From contig DORE01000216.1 in the NCBI GenBank assembly GCA_003514305.1, positions 587 to 10,034 on the forward strand: a stretch of DNA of 9,448 nucleotides. Direction: 5' to 3'. Below the pieces are notes generated by a model that had not been told where the DNA came from, made no database searches, and saw only the letters and a list, made by a program, of their open reading frames with translations. This DNA is from Gammaproteobacteria bacterium (lineage in GTDB: Bacteria; Pseudomonadota; Gammaproteobacteria; Pseudomonadales; Pseudohongiellaceae). Positions 1-6,444 of the stretch are shown piece by piece (within the stretch, counting starts at the first letter, position 1; every line of letters starts with the position of its first letter). The position numbers were made by a program, and so were the translations under genes.

Positions 1-594
1 CCACAAAATCGGGTTTCAGAGTCAGAGATCCTGAACAGACTTGCAGCAACTTTTGGCATTGAGAAATGGCCGGTTGCCGCGATCAAATCCCAATTGGGGC
101 ACTCAGTTGCTTCCGCGTCGGGAGACCAGATAATAGCCAGTCTTGGAGTGTGGTCTGAGAATATCCTTCCTGAGATTGCTGGCGTAGAACACGTTGCTGA
201 TGATGTCGCGACAGAGCATCTGGATTTACTCCTTGAACACCGCGAGCTGGAGCCCGAGAGCATGGACGCGGCACTAATCAATGCAAAAGGTTTCGGCGGA
301 AACAATGCAACAGCCTCGGTTCTTAGTCCGCATATTACCCATAAGATGCTCACCAAACGCCACGGTAAAGCAGCCTTGGCAAAATATAATGCCCGCAACG
401 AAGCTATTATCGAAGAGCAACACCGGTACAACATCGCTTGCAGCGAGGGCAATAATCAAACCATCTACAAGTTCGATCATGAAGTCATGAAAGGTGATGA
501 TTTAGCAATCGATAAATCGGCTGTGAAGTTGAGCAACGGTTCGCCGGACATCAGTCTCAATATCCCACATCGCTTCGCCGACATGTGCGAATAG
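1..594 (+). CDS. Beta-ketoacyl synthase, C-terminal part (FabY-like), 5' end outside window
   Basis: The frame is open from base 1 to the TAG at 592-594, giving 197 residues that must be the C-terminus of a longer protein; no start is visible. Residues 29-34 read KSQLGH, followed by SVASASGDQ. This is the ketoacyl synthase motif carrying the active-site lysine and second catalytic histidine (here K29 and H34). Further on, KGFGGNNATA (about residues 91-100) matches the conserved glycine-rich loop. The catalytic cysteine and first histidine lie upstream of the window. The extended C-terminus after the fold, ending in a RFADM-like segment, resembles the long FabY-type synthases that start fatty acid synthesis in pseudomonads, rather than the shorter FabB/FabF. 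The expected reaction is decarboxylative Claisen condensation of acyl groups with malonyl-ACP in the cytoplasm. The family is certain; the FabY subfamily is inferred from memory. The stop codon directly abuts that of the convergent fumarase gene. Confidence 0.85.
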   Translation, partial: PQNRVSESEILNRLAATFGIEKWPVAAIKSQLGHSVASASGDQIIASLGVWSENILPEIAGVEHVADDVATEHLDLLLEHRELEPESMDAALINAKGFGGNNATASVLSPHITHKMLTKRHGKAALAKYNARNEAIIEEQHRYNIACSEGNNQTIYKFDHEVMKGDDLAIDKSAVKLSNGSPDISLNIPHRFADMCE

Positions 595-2121
595 CTAAGT
601 GACTTTTAGCAAGCGTGCCTCGGCGATTTTCTCTTTCCAGACAGCCGGCCCAGTTCGGTGCACAGATTCACCGTTCACATCCACCGCTACGGTGACCGGC
701 ATTTCTTCCACCACAAACTCATGAATTGCTTCCATACCAAGTTCTTCAAACGCCACAACCCGAGCTGCCCGGATAGCTTTTGACACAAGATATGCAGCAC
801 CACCAACTGCCATCAGATAAACCACTCCATTTGCTTTGATCGCATCAATAGCGACCTGCCCTCTCTCAGCCTTGCCAATCATCCCGATCAGACCGGTATG
901 CTCGAGCAAAGAGCCCGTAAACTTATCCATTCGCGTCGCTGTTGTCGGGCCGGCGGGACCGATGACTTCTTTGCCTACCGGATCAACTGGGCCCACATAG
1001 TAAATGAACTTATTGTCGAAGTTGACACCTTCCGGCAGTGGTTCCCCACTATCCAGCATACTCAGCAAGCGTTTATGCGCAGCATCTCTGCCGGTAAGCA
1101 CAGTGCCTGAAAGAAGCAGTGTTTCTCCGGGTTGCCACTCAGCGAGATCAGCCTTGGTGACTGTATCAAGATCTACTTTGCGTGCCTTTGCACCAGCGTC
1201 CCAGCTGATGACCGGCCACTCTTCCAGTTTCGGCGGGATCAATGCGGCCGGACCGGATCCGTCCAGAGTAAAGTGCACGTGCCGTGTGGCAGCGCAGCTA
1301 GGGATCATCGCGACCGGCAATGAGGCGGCATGTGTTGGATAGTCCAGTATTTTTACGTCCAGCACGGTCGTCAGCCCTCCCAGCCCTTGAGCGCCGATCC
1401 CCAACGCATTAGCCCTATCCATTATCTCGAGCCTTAGTTCCTCGATACGGGTGGTCGGACCGCGCCGCCTCAATTCGTGAATATCAATAGGATCCATAAG
1501 GGATTCTTTTGCTAGTACCGCCGCTTTCTCTGCAGTGCCACCAATACCGATACCCAGCATGCCGGGAGGGCACCACCCGGCTCCCATTGTCGGCAGAGCC
1601 GCTTCAATCCAGTCGACGATGCTGTCACTTGGGTTCAGCATAACCATTTTGGCTTTGTTTTCCGATCCACCACCCTTGGCTGCAAGCTTGATTTCTAAAT
1701 TATCACCGGGCACCACCTCAGTGTGAATGACAGCCGGAGTATTGTCTCCAGTATTTTGTCGGGCGCCAGCTGGATCTGCCAATATCGAGGCGCGCAGGAC
1801 ATTGTCCGGATTTGTGTAGGCTTGTCTGACGCCTTGGTTCACCATATCGCTCAACGAAAAGTCGCTCTCCCACTGCACCTGCATGCCAACTTTCAGAAAG
1901 ACAGTGACGATGCCGGTATCCTGACAAATAGGTCTTTTCCCCTCAGCGCACATCCGAGAATTAATAAGAATCTGTGCCATGGCATCTTTAGCCGCCGGAG
2001 ATTCCTCTCTCTCATAGGCTTCGCTCACAGCACGGATAAAATCGATAGGATGATAATAGCTAATGTACTGCAGCGCCTCTGCAACACTTCGGATTACATC
2101 TTGAGTACGAATTAAAGCCAT
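595..2121 (-). CDS. fumA: Class I fumarate hydratase, [4Fe-4S] iron-dependent
   Basis: A 508-residue protein that interconverts fumarate and L-malate in the TCA cycle, in the cytoplasm. The length is that of single-chain class I fumarases. C66 (in RPICQDTG), C184 (in GAGWCPPGM) and C276 (in IPSCAATRH) have nearly the same spacing as the three cluster-binding cysteines of E. coli FumA, so they should hold the [4Fe-4S] cluster whose free iron binds substrate. The C-terminal domain has TGRDAAHKR (343-351) and the KFTGSLLEHTG block (400-410), both hallmarks of the family. The ATG start lacks a strong Shine-Dalgarno sequence. The gene lies 72 bp downstream of the J-domain gene on the same strand and could be read with it or from a weak TATAAC-like -10 at 2148-2153. 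Such clusters are oxidised by superoxide, notable given sodN nearby. No class II fumarase is seen here. Confidence 0.96.
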   Translation of the reverse strand: MALIRTQDVIRSVAEALQYISYYHPIDFIRAVSEAYEREESPAAKDAMAQILINSRMCAEGKRPICQDTGIVTVFLKVGMQVQWESDFSLSDMVNQGVRQAYTNPDNVLRASILADPAGARQNTGDNTPAVIHTEVVPGDNLEIKLAAKGGGSENKAKMVMLNPSDSIVDWIEAALPTMGAGWCPPGMLGIGIGGTAEKAAVLAKESLMDPIDIHELRRRGPTTRIEELRLEIMDRANALGIGAQGLGGLTTVLDVKILDYPTHAASLPVAMIPSCAATRHVHFTLDGSGPAALIPPKLEEWPVISWDAGAKARKVDLDTVTKADLAEWQPGETLLLSGTVLTGRDAAHKRLLSMLDSGEPLPEGVNFDNKFIYYVGPVDPVGKEVIGPAGPTTATRMDKFTGSLLEHTGLIGMIGKAERGQVAIDAIKANGVVYLMAVGGAAYLVSKAIRAARVVAFEELGMEAIHEFVVEEMPVTVAVDVNGESVHRTGPAVWKEKIAEARLLKVT

Positions 2122-2163
2122 AAACTAGTCTGCTCAAGCACAGCAGGGTTATAGAACTACGAT

Positions 2164-2193
2164 AGCACTTCCCACGTTAACGGGCCTCGTGCT
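2164..2193 (-). other. Imperfect nested hairpin between J-domain gene and fumarase gene
   Basis: Read on the minus strand, directly after the J-domain stop codon, AGCAC (2189-2193) pairs with GTGCT (2164-2168). Inside it, CCC and GGG around the palindrome CGTTAACG can extend the fold with wobble pairs. No run of T follows, so it is not a convincing intrinsic terminator. It may be an mRNA processing or stability element, or chance. Confidence 0.3.
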
Positions 2194-2928
2194 TCAGTCC
2201 AAAAGGATACTCTTAGCTATGTTAATTTTTTTAGCAAGGTAATCTGAACCGCCACGGTCAGGATGCAGGCGACGCATCATTTCGCGGTGAGCGCGAATAA
2301 CGTCGGCTTCATTTGCACCATCAACTAATCCTAAGATTTCCAAAGCAACTTGCTTGGTCATAGGCGATTCAGCGTCTAACGGGGCTGTTCTTGAAGCAGC
2401 AGAACTGAGCTCGCGCCAGTTCTCATGATGGCGATCCAGGTAAGCCTCAATGACGTGTTGAGAATCCGAATCGCTCTGACACTCGTTCAGCAGATCCATT
2501 ATAGCTTCTACCACCATCGCATTTAGCTGTTGGCCCTGATGCTTACCTCTCAGTACTTTTCCATCCATTTCTCCAGAATCATGATCAAGCACCATCTCAA
2601 GGAACTTAGTACGAATTTTTGAAGTCTGACTACTGCTTGCTGGCCGTGAAGCGGTGCGGCGATTCATCACCATCTGCCAGAAAGGCAGAAGTCGGATTAA
2701 TGTCGGCAGAAAACGAATCAAAAAAGCTCCGAAAGCGCCCAAAGGTGCAAGGATAAATTGTGCAGGCAGGCGCCCCATTGCAATAAGCACAACGACGATT
2801 AATAGCGTAGCCACTATGAGAAACAAAAACTGATTTTGCCTCGCACTTAAGCTGAATTTCCGGGCGATCGACTTTGCTGCGAAGAACGCCGTAAGTGGAA
2901 GAAGAAGAAGCGCTACCAATCTAAACAT
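2194..2928 (-). CDS. Membrane-anchored J-domain (DnaJ-like) co-chaperone
   Basis: A 244-residue protein with a hydrophobic N-terminal half and a C-terminal J domain. Likely membrane segments are residues 2-17 and 34-52, with a further hydrophobic stretch at about 55-86. A conserved-looking block, LDHDSGEMDGKVLRG (114-128), follows. Residues 187-244 form a compact J domain with the HPD signature at 222-224 (RRLHPDRGGSDY) and a KKINIAKSILL end, as in Tim14/Pam18-type J proteins. Family knowledge says HPD stimulates the ATPase of a DnaK-type Hsp70, so the likely role is recruiting DnaK to the inner membrane from the cytoplasmic side; the client is unknown. The gene starts 24 bp after the VWA gene and is almost surely co-transcribed with it. 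No good Shine-Dalgarno sequence precedes the ATG. It is not DnaJ itself, having no N-terminal J domain, glycine-rich region or zinc finger. Confidence 0.85.
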   Translation of the reverse strand: MFRLVALLLLPLTAFFAAKSIARKFSLSARQNQFLFLIVATLLIVVVLIAMGRLPAQFILAPLGAFGAFLIRFLPTLIRLLPFWQMVMNRRTASRPASSSQTSKIRTKFLEMVLDHDSGEMDGKVLRGKHQGQQLNAMVVEAIMDLLNECQSDSDSQHVIEAYLDRHHENWRELSSAASRTAPLDAESPMTKQVALEILGLVDGANEADVIRAHREMMRRLHPDRGGSDYLAKKINIAKSILLD

Positions 2929-2952
2929 TATTTTGCGTGGCTTCGGACAGAT

Positions 2953-3693
2953 TCACGCCCTCAGTTGCTGCTCAAGTAAGCGCACCCCGGCAGAGGCACC
3001 AGTGCTGAATTCCCTCAAAGCCTTGAGGCCGCCGGCTGCATAAGCGGCGACAGCTTGAAGCAGTTCTCGTAAATGAACCGCGCTAGATGCATCAAACTGC
3101 GAGTAAGCTCCGCCAGACAATCGACAGAGCTTCTGAAATACCACTCTAGCCCGAGGGTCTCCTCGCTCTTGAAAAACGAAAAGCGGTACATTTAATATTC
3201 CCATTTTTCCGGCGACGTTAGCCAGAACATCGATACTTTCCTCCGCAGAGTCGCCAACAAACACAACCCCTTTAATCTTTCGTGCATTATCCTGTCGCAG
3301 CGCGTGACGAAATAATTTCTCGAGCTGAGTCGCTCCTGCCTGGCACTGTATACCAGTCATTAATTTAAGTAGTGAATCACTTTCCTCATGCCAACCGCTC
3401 GCAAAAAATTCACCCAAGCCTCGAAAATAGCAAAGCTGGAGACTTAACCCACCCAACGCTTTCGCAGTACGGAACATCTCAGCCTGAAGCTCGGTCGCGA
3501 CATCCCACGTTGGCTGTCTACTCGCAGTCGCATCAAGAGCAAAGATTAACCTCGCGCTACCATACTGATTTGGTAAGTTTGCCGCCTGATCTAGAAACTC
3601 AGCAACCTCGCTGCGGTTCGAGACAGAGATCTGCCCATGTTCGGCATTTGCGGAGTTTTCGTGCGTAACGTTGGGAAGGTCTTTTGTGGTCAT
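2953..3693 (-). CDS. von Willebrand factor type A (VWA) domain protein
   Basis: A 246-residue protein with no signal peptide or membrane segment, so probably cytoplasmic. Residues 45-175 look like a VWA/Rossmann-like fold. The first strand IFALDATAS (50-58) carries a metal-ion-dependent adhesion site in variant form, D54-x-T56-x-S58 instead of the usual DxSxS. GATQL (120-124) supplies the expected threonine and VFVGDSAEE (144-152) the later aspartate. The C-terminal about 70 residues are helical and rich in Ala and Leu, and may be a partner-binding tail. It lies just upstream of the J-domain gene, which suggests that the two proteins act together at the membrane, perhaps in protein complex assembly; this is inference from synteny only. 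No strong Shine-Dalgarno sequence is seen before the ATG. The tRNA-Leu gene lies 133 bp upstream on the same strand with no obvious terminator between them, so read-through from the tRNA promoter is possible. Confidence 0.8.
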   Translation of the reverse strand: MTTKDLPNVTHENSANAEHGQISVSNRSEVAEFLDQAANLPNQYGSARLIFALDATASRQPTWDVATELQAEMFRTAKALGGLSLQLCYFRGLGEFFASGWHEESDSLLKLMTGIQCQAGATQLEKLFRHALRQDNARKIKGVVFVGDSAEESIDVLANVAGKMGILNVPLFVFQERGDPRARVVFQKLCRLSGGAYSQFDASSAVHLRELLQAVAAYAAGGLKALREFSTGASAGVRLLEQQLRA

Positions 3694-3826
3694 TACGTGA
3701 AAAGCCAGACTTCAGTTAAAGGTTTCATTGAAGCACAGGAGTCAGGAATGAAGCAAAGTACAGTCATCGAATGATCTATGCTCCATTTAAATTCACTCTT
3801 GAGGCTTTCAATGAATAGAATGAGCC

Positions 3827-3911
3827 TGGTGCGGACGGAGAGACTTGAACTCTCACACCTTTCGATACTAGAACCTAAATCTAGCGCGTCTACCAATTCC
3901 GCCACGTCCGC
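3827..3911 (-). tRNA. tRNA-Leu (anticodon UAG)
   Basis: The minus strand folds as an 85-nt class II tRNA with an encoded CCA end. The acceptor stem is GCGGACG/CGTCCGC (3905-3911 with 3831-3837). The anticodon stem CTAGA/TCTAG encloses loop TTTAGGT with anticodon TAG (3875-3877). A long variable arm precedes the T stem GAGAG/CTCTC with loop TTCAAGT (3843-3849). It matches the E. coli leuW type closely. It reads CUA and other CUN leucine codons. It is transcribed from the promoter at 3955-3982, with a leader of roughly 37 nt to be removed by RNase P. Confidence 0.97.
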
Positions 3912-3954
3912 AGCGTGAAGCAAGCATCAGGTAAAGCCGATGTTGAGCGCGCGT

Positions 3955-3982
3955 ATTATACCCAACCGCCCGTTTTTGCCAA
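3955..3982 (-). promoter_or_regulatory. Sigma-70 promoter of tRNA-Leu with GC-rich discriminator
   Basis: On the minus strand, -35 TTGGCA (3977-3982) and a perfect -10 TATAAT (3955-3960) are separated by 16 bp. The bases after the -10 read ACGCGCGC, a GC-rich discriminator of the kind found at stable-RNA promoters under stringent (ppGpp) control. Control by ppGpp is inferred from that pattern. Confidence 0.8.
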
Positions 3983-3994
3983 GCATCGCCAGCG

Positions 3995-4024
3995 CTGTCT
4001 CTTAAGTGGCTTCGTCGCTATACT
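3995..4024 (+). promoter_or_regulatory. Probable promoter of the crotonase-family gene
   Basis: A good -10 TATACT lies at 4019-4024, with a weak -35 CTGTCT at 3995-4000 (18 bp spacing). It sits back to back with the tRNA-Leu promoter, the two -35 boxes being about 12 bp apart. The gene start follows 31 bp after the -10. Confidence 0.45.
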
Positions 4025-4055
4025 ATCTAGGTTTCTGTAATGACGGAGGAAAGTA

Positions 4056-4850
4056 ATGGCTGATTTAGAAGTGAACTATAAAGACGGCATCGCCACACTT
4101 ACAATGAATAGGCCCGAAGCTAGAAATGCGCTCAGTATGCAGATGCGTTCTGAACTCGCAGATGTTCTCCACGATATTGAACAAGACAGCTCCGTAAGAT
4201 GTGTGGTCTTGAAAGGTGCAGGAGATCATTTCATGGCTGGCGGAGACGTAAAAGGAATGGGGGAATCGATTAAAAAGACGCCAGAGGAAATCCGCAAAGA
4301 GTTTATCCTTCGAATCCATGATCTGCACCCGATCATGTTTGCGATGAGGCGCATGCCGAAGCCTATTATCGCGAGTTGCCGGGGAGCCGCCGCCGGGGCT
4401 GGTGTCAGTATGGCGCTTGCATGCGATCTCGTAATTGCCTCCGAAGAAGCATTCTTCACCCTGGCCTACTGCAAGATCGGGACAAGTCCAGATGGTTCTT
4501 CCAGCTTCCATTTACCAAGGGCTGTCGGCATCAAAAAAGCCATGGAAATTGCGCTATTGGGAGACCGTTTCAGCGCCCAGGAAGCCAAGGACATAGGCAT
4601 GATCAATTTTGTTGTACCCAGCGAATTACTTGCCGAAGAAACTACAATTCTTGCAACCAGATTGGCAGCAGGTCCCACTCACGTTTATGGAAATACCAAA
4701 GCATTGTTCTATCGATCGCTAGAAAGCGAATTTGAATCACAGTTGCAGGCGGAAGCGGAATATTTCGCGGATTGTGCTTGCAGAGCGGATTTCAAAGAAG
4801 GTGTGACAGCATTTATCGAAAAGCGTCAAGCGAGTTTTACCGGAACCTAA
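4056..4850 (+). CDS. Enoyl-CoA hydratase/isomerase (crotonase) family protein, isomerase-like active site
   Basis: A 264-residue crotonase-fold enzyme of typical length, expected to act on acyl-CoA thioesters in the cytoplasm. The ATG is preceded by a strong Shine-Dalgarno GGAGGA (4045-4050), 5 nt away. NRPEARNAL (18-26) and HFMAGGDVKGM (58-68) form the CoA-binding and first oxyanion-hole regions. GAAAGAGVSMALACDLVIA (110-128) gives the second oxyanion-hole glycine. By hand alignment to rat crotonase, both catalytic glutamates (E144, E164) are replaced, by S118 and Y138. Instead D146 in GTSPDGSS lies where PaaG-type isomerases have their catalytic aspartate. This argues against simple hydration and for double-bond isomerisation or another crotonase reaction. 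PaaG usually works in phenylacetate breakdown, but no paa genes are nearby, so the substrate is unknown. The stop overlaps the convergent coiled-coil gene by 4 bp. Confidence 0.92.
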   Translation: MADLEVNYKDGIATLTMNRPEARNALSMQMRSELADVLHDIEQDSSVRCVVLKGAGDHFMAGGDVKGMGESIKKTPEEIRKEFILRIHDLHPIMFAMRRMPKPIIASCRGAAAGAGVSMALACDLVIASEEAFFTLAYCKIGTSPDGSSSFHLPRAVGIKKAMEIALLGDRFSAQEAKDIGMINFVVPSELLAEETTILATRLAAGPTHVYGNTKALFYRSLESEFESQLQAEAEYFADCACRADFKEGVTAFIEKRQASFTGT

Positions 4851-5656
4851 ATGCTAGCGGCGGGGCCGGGAGCGGAGCGCTGCAGCGATTCCAAACTCTC
4901 CTGCAGCCGATACAACGTCTCGTTGATTTGCAATCTGTGGGCATTAACTGACTCCATGGACTGTTCCATGTATTCGAGTCGCCCTACCAGACCGAGTACT
5001 GTACTGTCACCGCTGTTGAGCGCCTGACGAATGGTTTCTAGATCGCCGCGCACCGAACCGAGGCCTGCAACAGTCCCTCTAATACTGTCCAGGGAAGCAG
5101 CTATCTGAGACAAATCATTTCCCATTGCGTTCAAACGAGAGTCTGCGGAGACAAGAGATTCGTTGGTTTGAGCAATCTGCGCCATATTGTAAGCAGTAGC
5201 TTCATCCTGGCCTTCATTAGCCAATTTGAGGCGGGCTATTTCTCCCTTAAATTCTTCGAAATCTCGATTGTTGGCTCGCCAGTTGGCCCAGAGCAGATCG
5301 TATTGCTCGATCGTCTTTTCGATGTTTTCCATCAGGTTACTGTCGGATTCCGCAGCTGTCTCATCGACCAAAGCCAACCGAAGCTCCAGGTCGCCAATAC
5401 GTAGATCTGCGCGCCGCAAATTTGTCTGGTAAAGTTCGTAGAAATAGAAAGCGCCGTATGAGCCGCCGCCAGCAATCAAAAAAAGTAGCGTTAGCAGGAT
5501 TCGCACCGGCCAAGAGCTCACAGTGACCCGCTCAGTGTAGTAGCTGGGGCGCACAATCTCATCCTTTTGGGAGCGGCGATTGCTCAAATGAGAGTCAACG
5601 TCGTCCCGGTCAGGGATCATCGGGGGAATGTCTTGCAATTCATCCGATCTGTCCAA
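4847..5656 (-). CDS. Single-pass membrane protein with long coiled coil, unknown function
   Basis: A 269-residue protein that I do not recognise. A polar N-terminal 45 residues, rich in Asp/Arg/Ser, precede one transmembrane helix (about 50-73). Residues 78-260 are almost wholly helical with heptad-like Leu/Ile/Ala spacing and many Glu, Gln, Asn and Ser, typical of an extracytoplasmic coiled coil. The short tail is Pro/Ala rich. The positive residues before the helix suggest an N-in topology with the coiled coil in the periplasm. The start is probably TTG at 5654-5656, since the frame has no ATG before Met13. AGGG lies 9 nt upstream of the TTG, whereas the CTG three codons further up is too close to it. 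The gene is the last of the minus-strand cluster headed by the 65-codon gene and sodN, 53 bp after the four-helix membrane protein. A scaffold or envelope role is possible, but nothing in the sequence names it. Confidence 0.75.
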   Translation of the reverse strand: MDRSDELQDIPPMIPDRDDVDSHLSNRRSQKDEIVRPSYYTERVTVSSWPVRILLTLLFLIAGGGSYGAFYFYELYQTNLRRADLRIGDLELRLALVDETAAESDSNLMENIEKTIEQYDLLWANWRANNRDFEEFKGEIARLKLANEGQDEATAYNMAQIAQTNESLVSADSRLNAMGNDLSQIAASLDSIRGTVAGLGSVRGDLETIRQALNSGDSTVLGLVGRLEYMEQSMESVNAHRLQINETLYRLQESLESLQRSAPGPAASI

Positions 5657-5709
5657 AGCATGCAGCCCTATGTTATTGCCAGTTAGTTAGGTTATCGAAG
5701 CCCGCGGGA

Positions 5710-6108
5710 TCATTGGTTTCTGTTTTGACGGGCCCATCGAAAAGACTTGATCCCCACTAGTAGATACCAGAGCCCAGTGACAGCGAGCATGACCTTCGAA
5801 ACGTCTGCGGCTGGGGTCTGCATGAAGGATCCGCCGAATATCGTTCGAAACACGTCAAGGCCTCCGGCAAATGCCAACACACCTACCGTTAATGCGATGT
5901 GACTGAAGAGCTTCGTTCTAGCTGGGAAAATTACAGTCAAGAGGCCTGCTAAAAATATCGGGATACCAATGAACGATGGAATCCAAGAGGTGACAGACGA
6001 AGAACCGCTCAAAACGGACACCACCAAACCCCAAATAATTAAGAATAGCCCATAACTTATGGTTAACTTTGGGAAGGACATTCCTAGATATGAAAAGGAA
6101 TTCTGCAT
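5710..6108 (-). CDS. Small four-helix integral membrane protein, unknown function
   Basis: A 132-residue protein with four hydrophobic stretches at about residues 15-34, 43-62, 68-90 and 103-121, and a basic C-terminus (RWARQNRNQ), which favours a cytoplasmic tail. I recognise no family, and there are no obvious His/Cys/Met clusters of the kind used by nickel transporters. It begins only 9 bp after the sodX stop, so it is very probably in the same transcript and possibly translationally coupled. The first ATG has a weak AGAGA-type ribosome site 7 nt upstream. A second ATG at codon 10 has its AGGA immediately adjacent and is less likely. Being in the sodN-sodX unit suggests a role in SOD maturation, metal supply or oxidative stress, but position is the only argument. 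Confidence 0.75.
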   Translation of the reverse strand: MQNSFSYLGMSFPKLTISYGLFLIIWGLVVSVLSGSSSVTSWIPSFIGIPIFLAGLLTVIFPARTKLFSHIALTVGVLAFAGGLDVFRTIFGGSFMQTPAADVSKVMLAVTGLWYLLVGIKSFRWARQNRNQ

Positions 6109-6117
6109 CTGGTTTCT

Positions 6118-6444
6118 CTACTCATTATCGGCTTGCAAGGGCTCAGGAAAATCGAATCGCACACTCAAAGGCGGTCTAAAGGAGGCGATAACGGTGCCTA
6201 AACATGATGAACCTCCTATGGGGTTTCCACAATGGGAAGATGCCAACCGCGGATTGTCACCGACCAACCGCATCGAATCCTCAGTTATTGAAGCAACTCG
6301 CTTGACGATGTTATGTCCTGAGTCAGTCGAGGCGACGACAATATCTTTTATCCTCGGTGCGCGATGGCGTGAGGTAACAATCCAATCGCCAGAACTCAAA
6401 GATGGCCGCATGCTACCACCGCTTACCCTAAAAATCCTAAGCAT
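6118..6444 (-). CDS. sodX: Nickel-type superoxide dismutase maturation protease (SodX)
   Basis: A 108-residue protease of the S26 signal-peptidase type. From the ATG at 6442-6444, VSGGSMRPSL holds the catalytic serine (S11) and NIVKRV the general-base lysine (K48). LVGDNPRLAS matches the later conserved box, though the usual following DSR is absent. There is no clear N-terminal membrane anchor, unlike general signal peptidase LepB, and the protein is far shorter. Next to sodN it is expected to remove the short SodN leader so that the N-terminal histidine and cysteine can bind nickel. The gene overlaps the end of sodN by 8 bp, implying translational coupling. A GTG one codon upstream (6445-6447) is an equally possible start, extending the overlap to 11 bp. 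Confidence 0.9.
   Translation of the reverse strand: MLRIFRVSGGSMRPSLSSGDWIVTSRHRAPRIKDIVVASTDSGHNIVKRVASITEDSMRLVGDNPRLASSHCGNPIGGSSCLGTVIASFRPPLSVRFDFPEPLQADNE

Noticed and set aside
94..594. Ketoacyl synthase fragment taken as a complete gene starting at TTG 94
   Set aside because: The frame is open to base 1 and the residues upstream contain the active-site lysine motif, so the TTG is an internal leucine codon.
3693..3923. 76-codon minus-strand open frame across tRNA-Leu
   Set aside because: The tRNA fold, anticodon and CCA end are clear and the frame simply reads through them.
4065..4511. 148-codon minus-strand open frame inside the crotonase gene
   Set aside because: It lies wholly antisense to a clear crotonase-family gene and has no recognisable domain.
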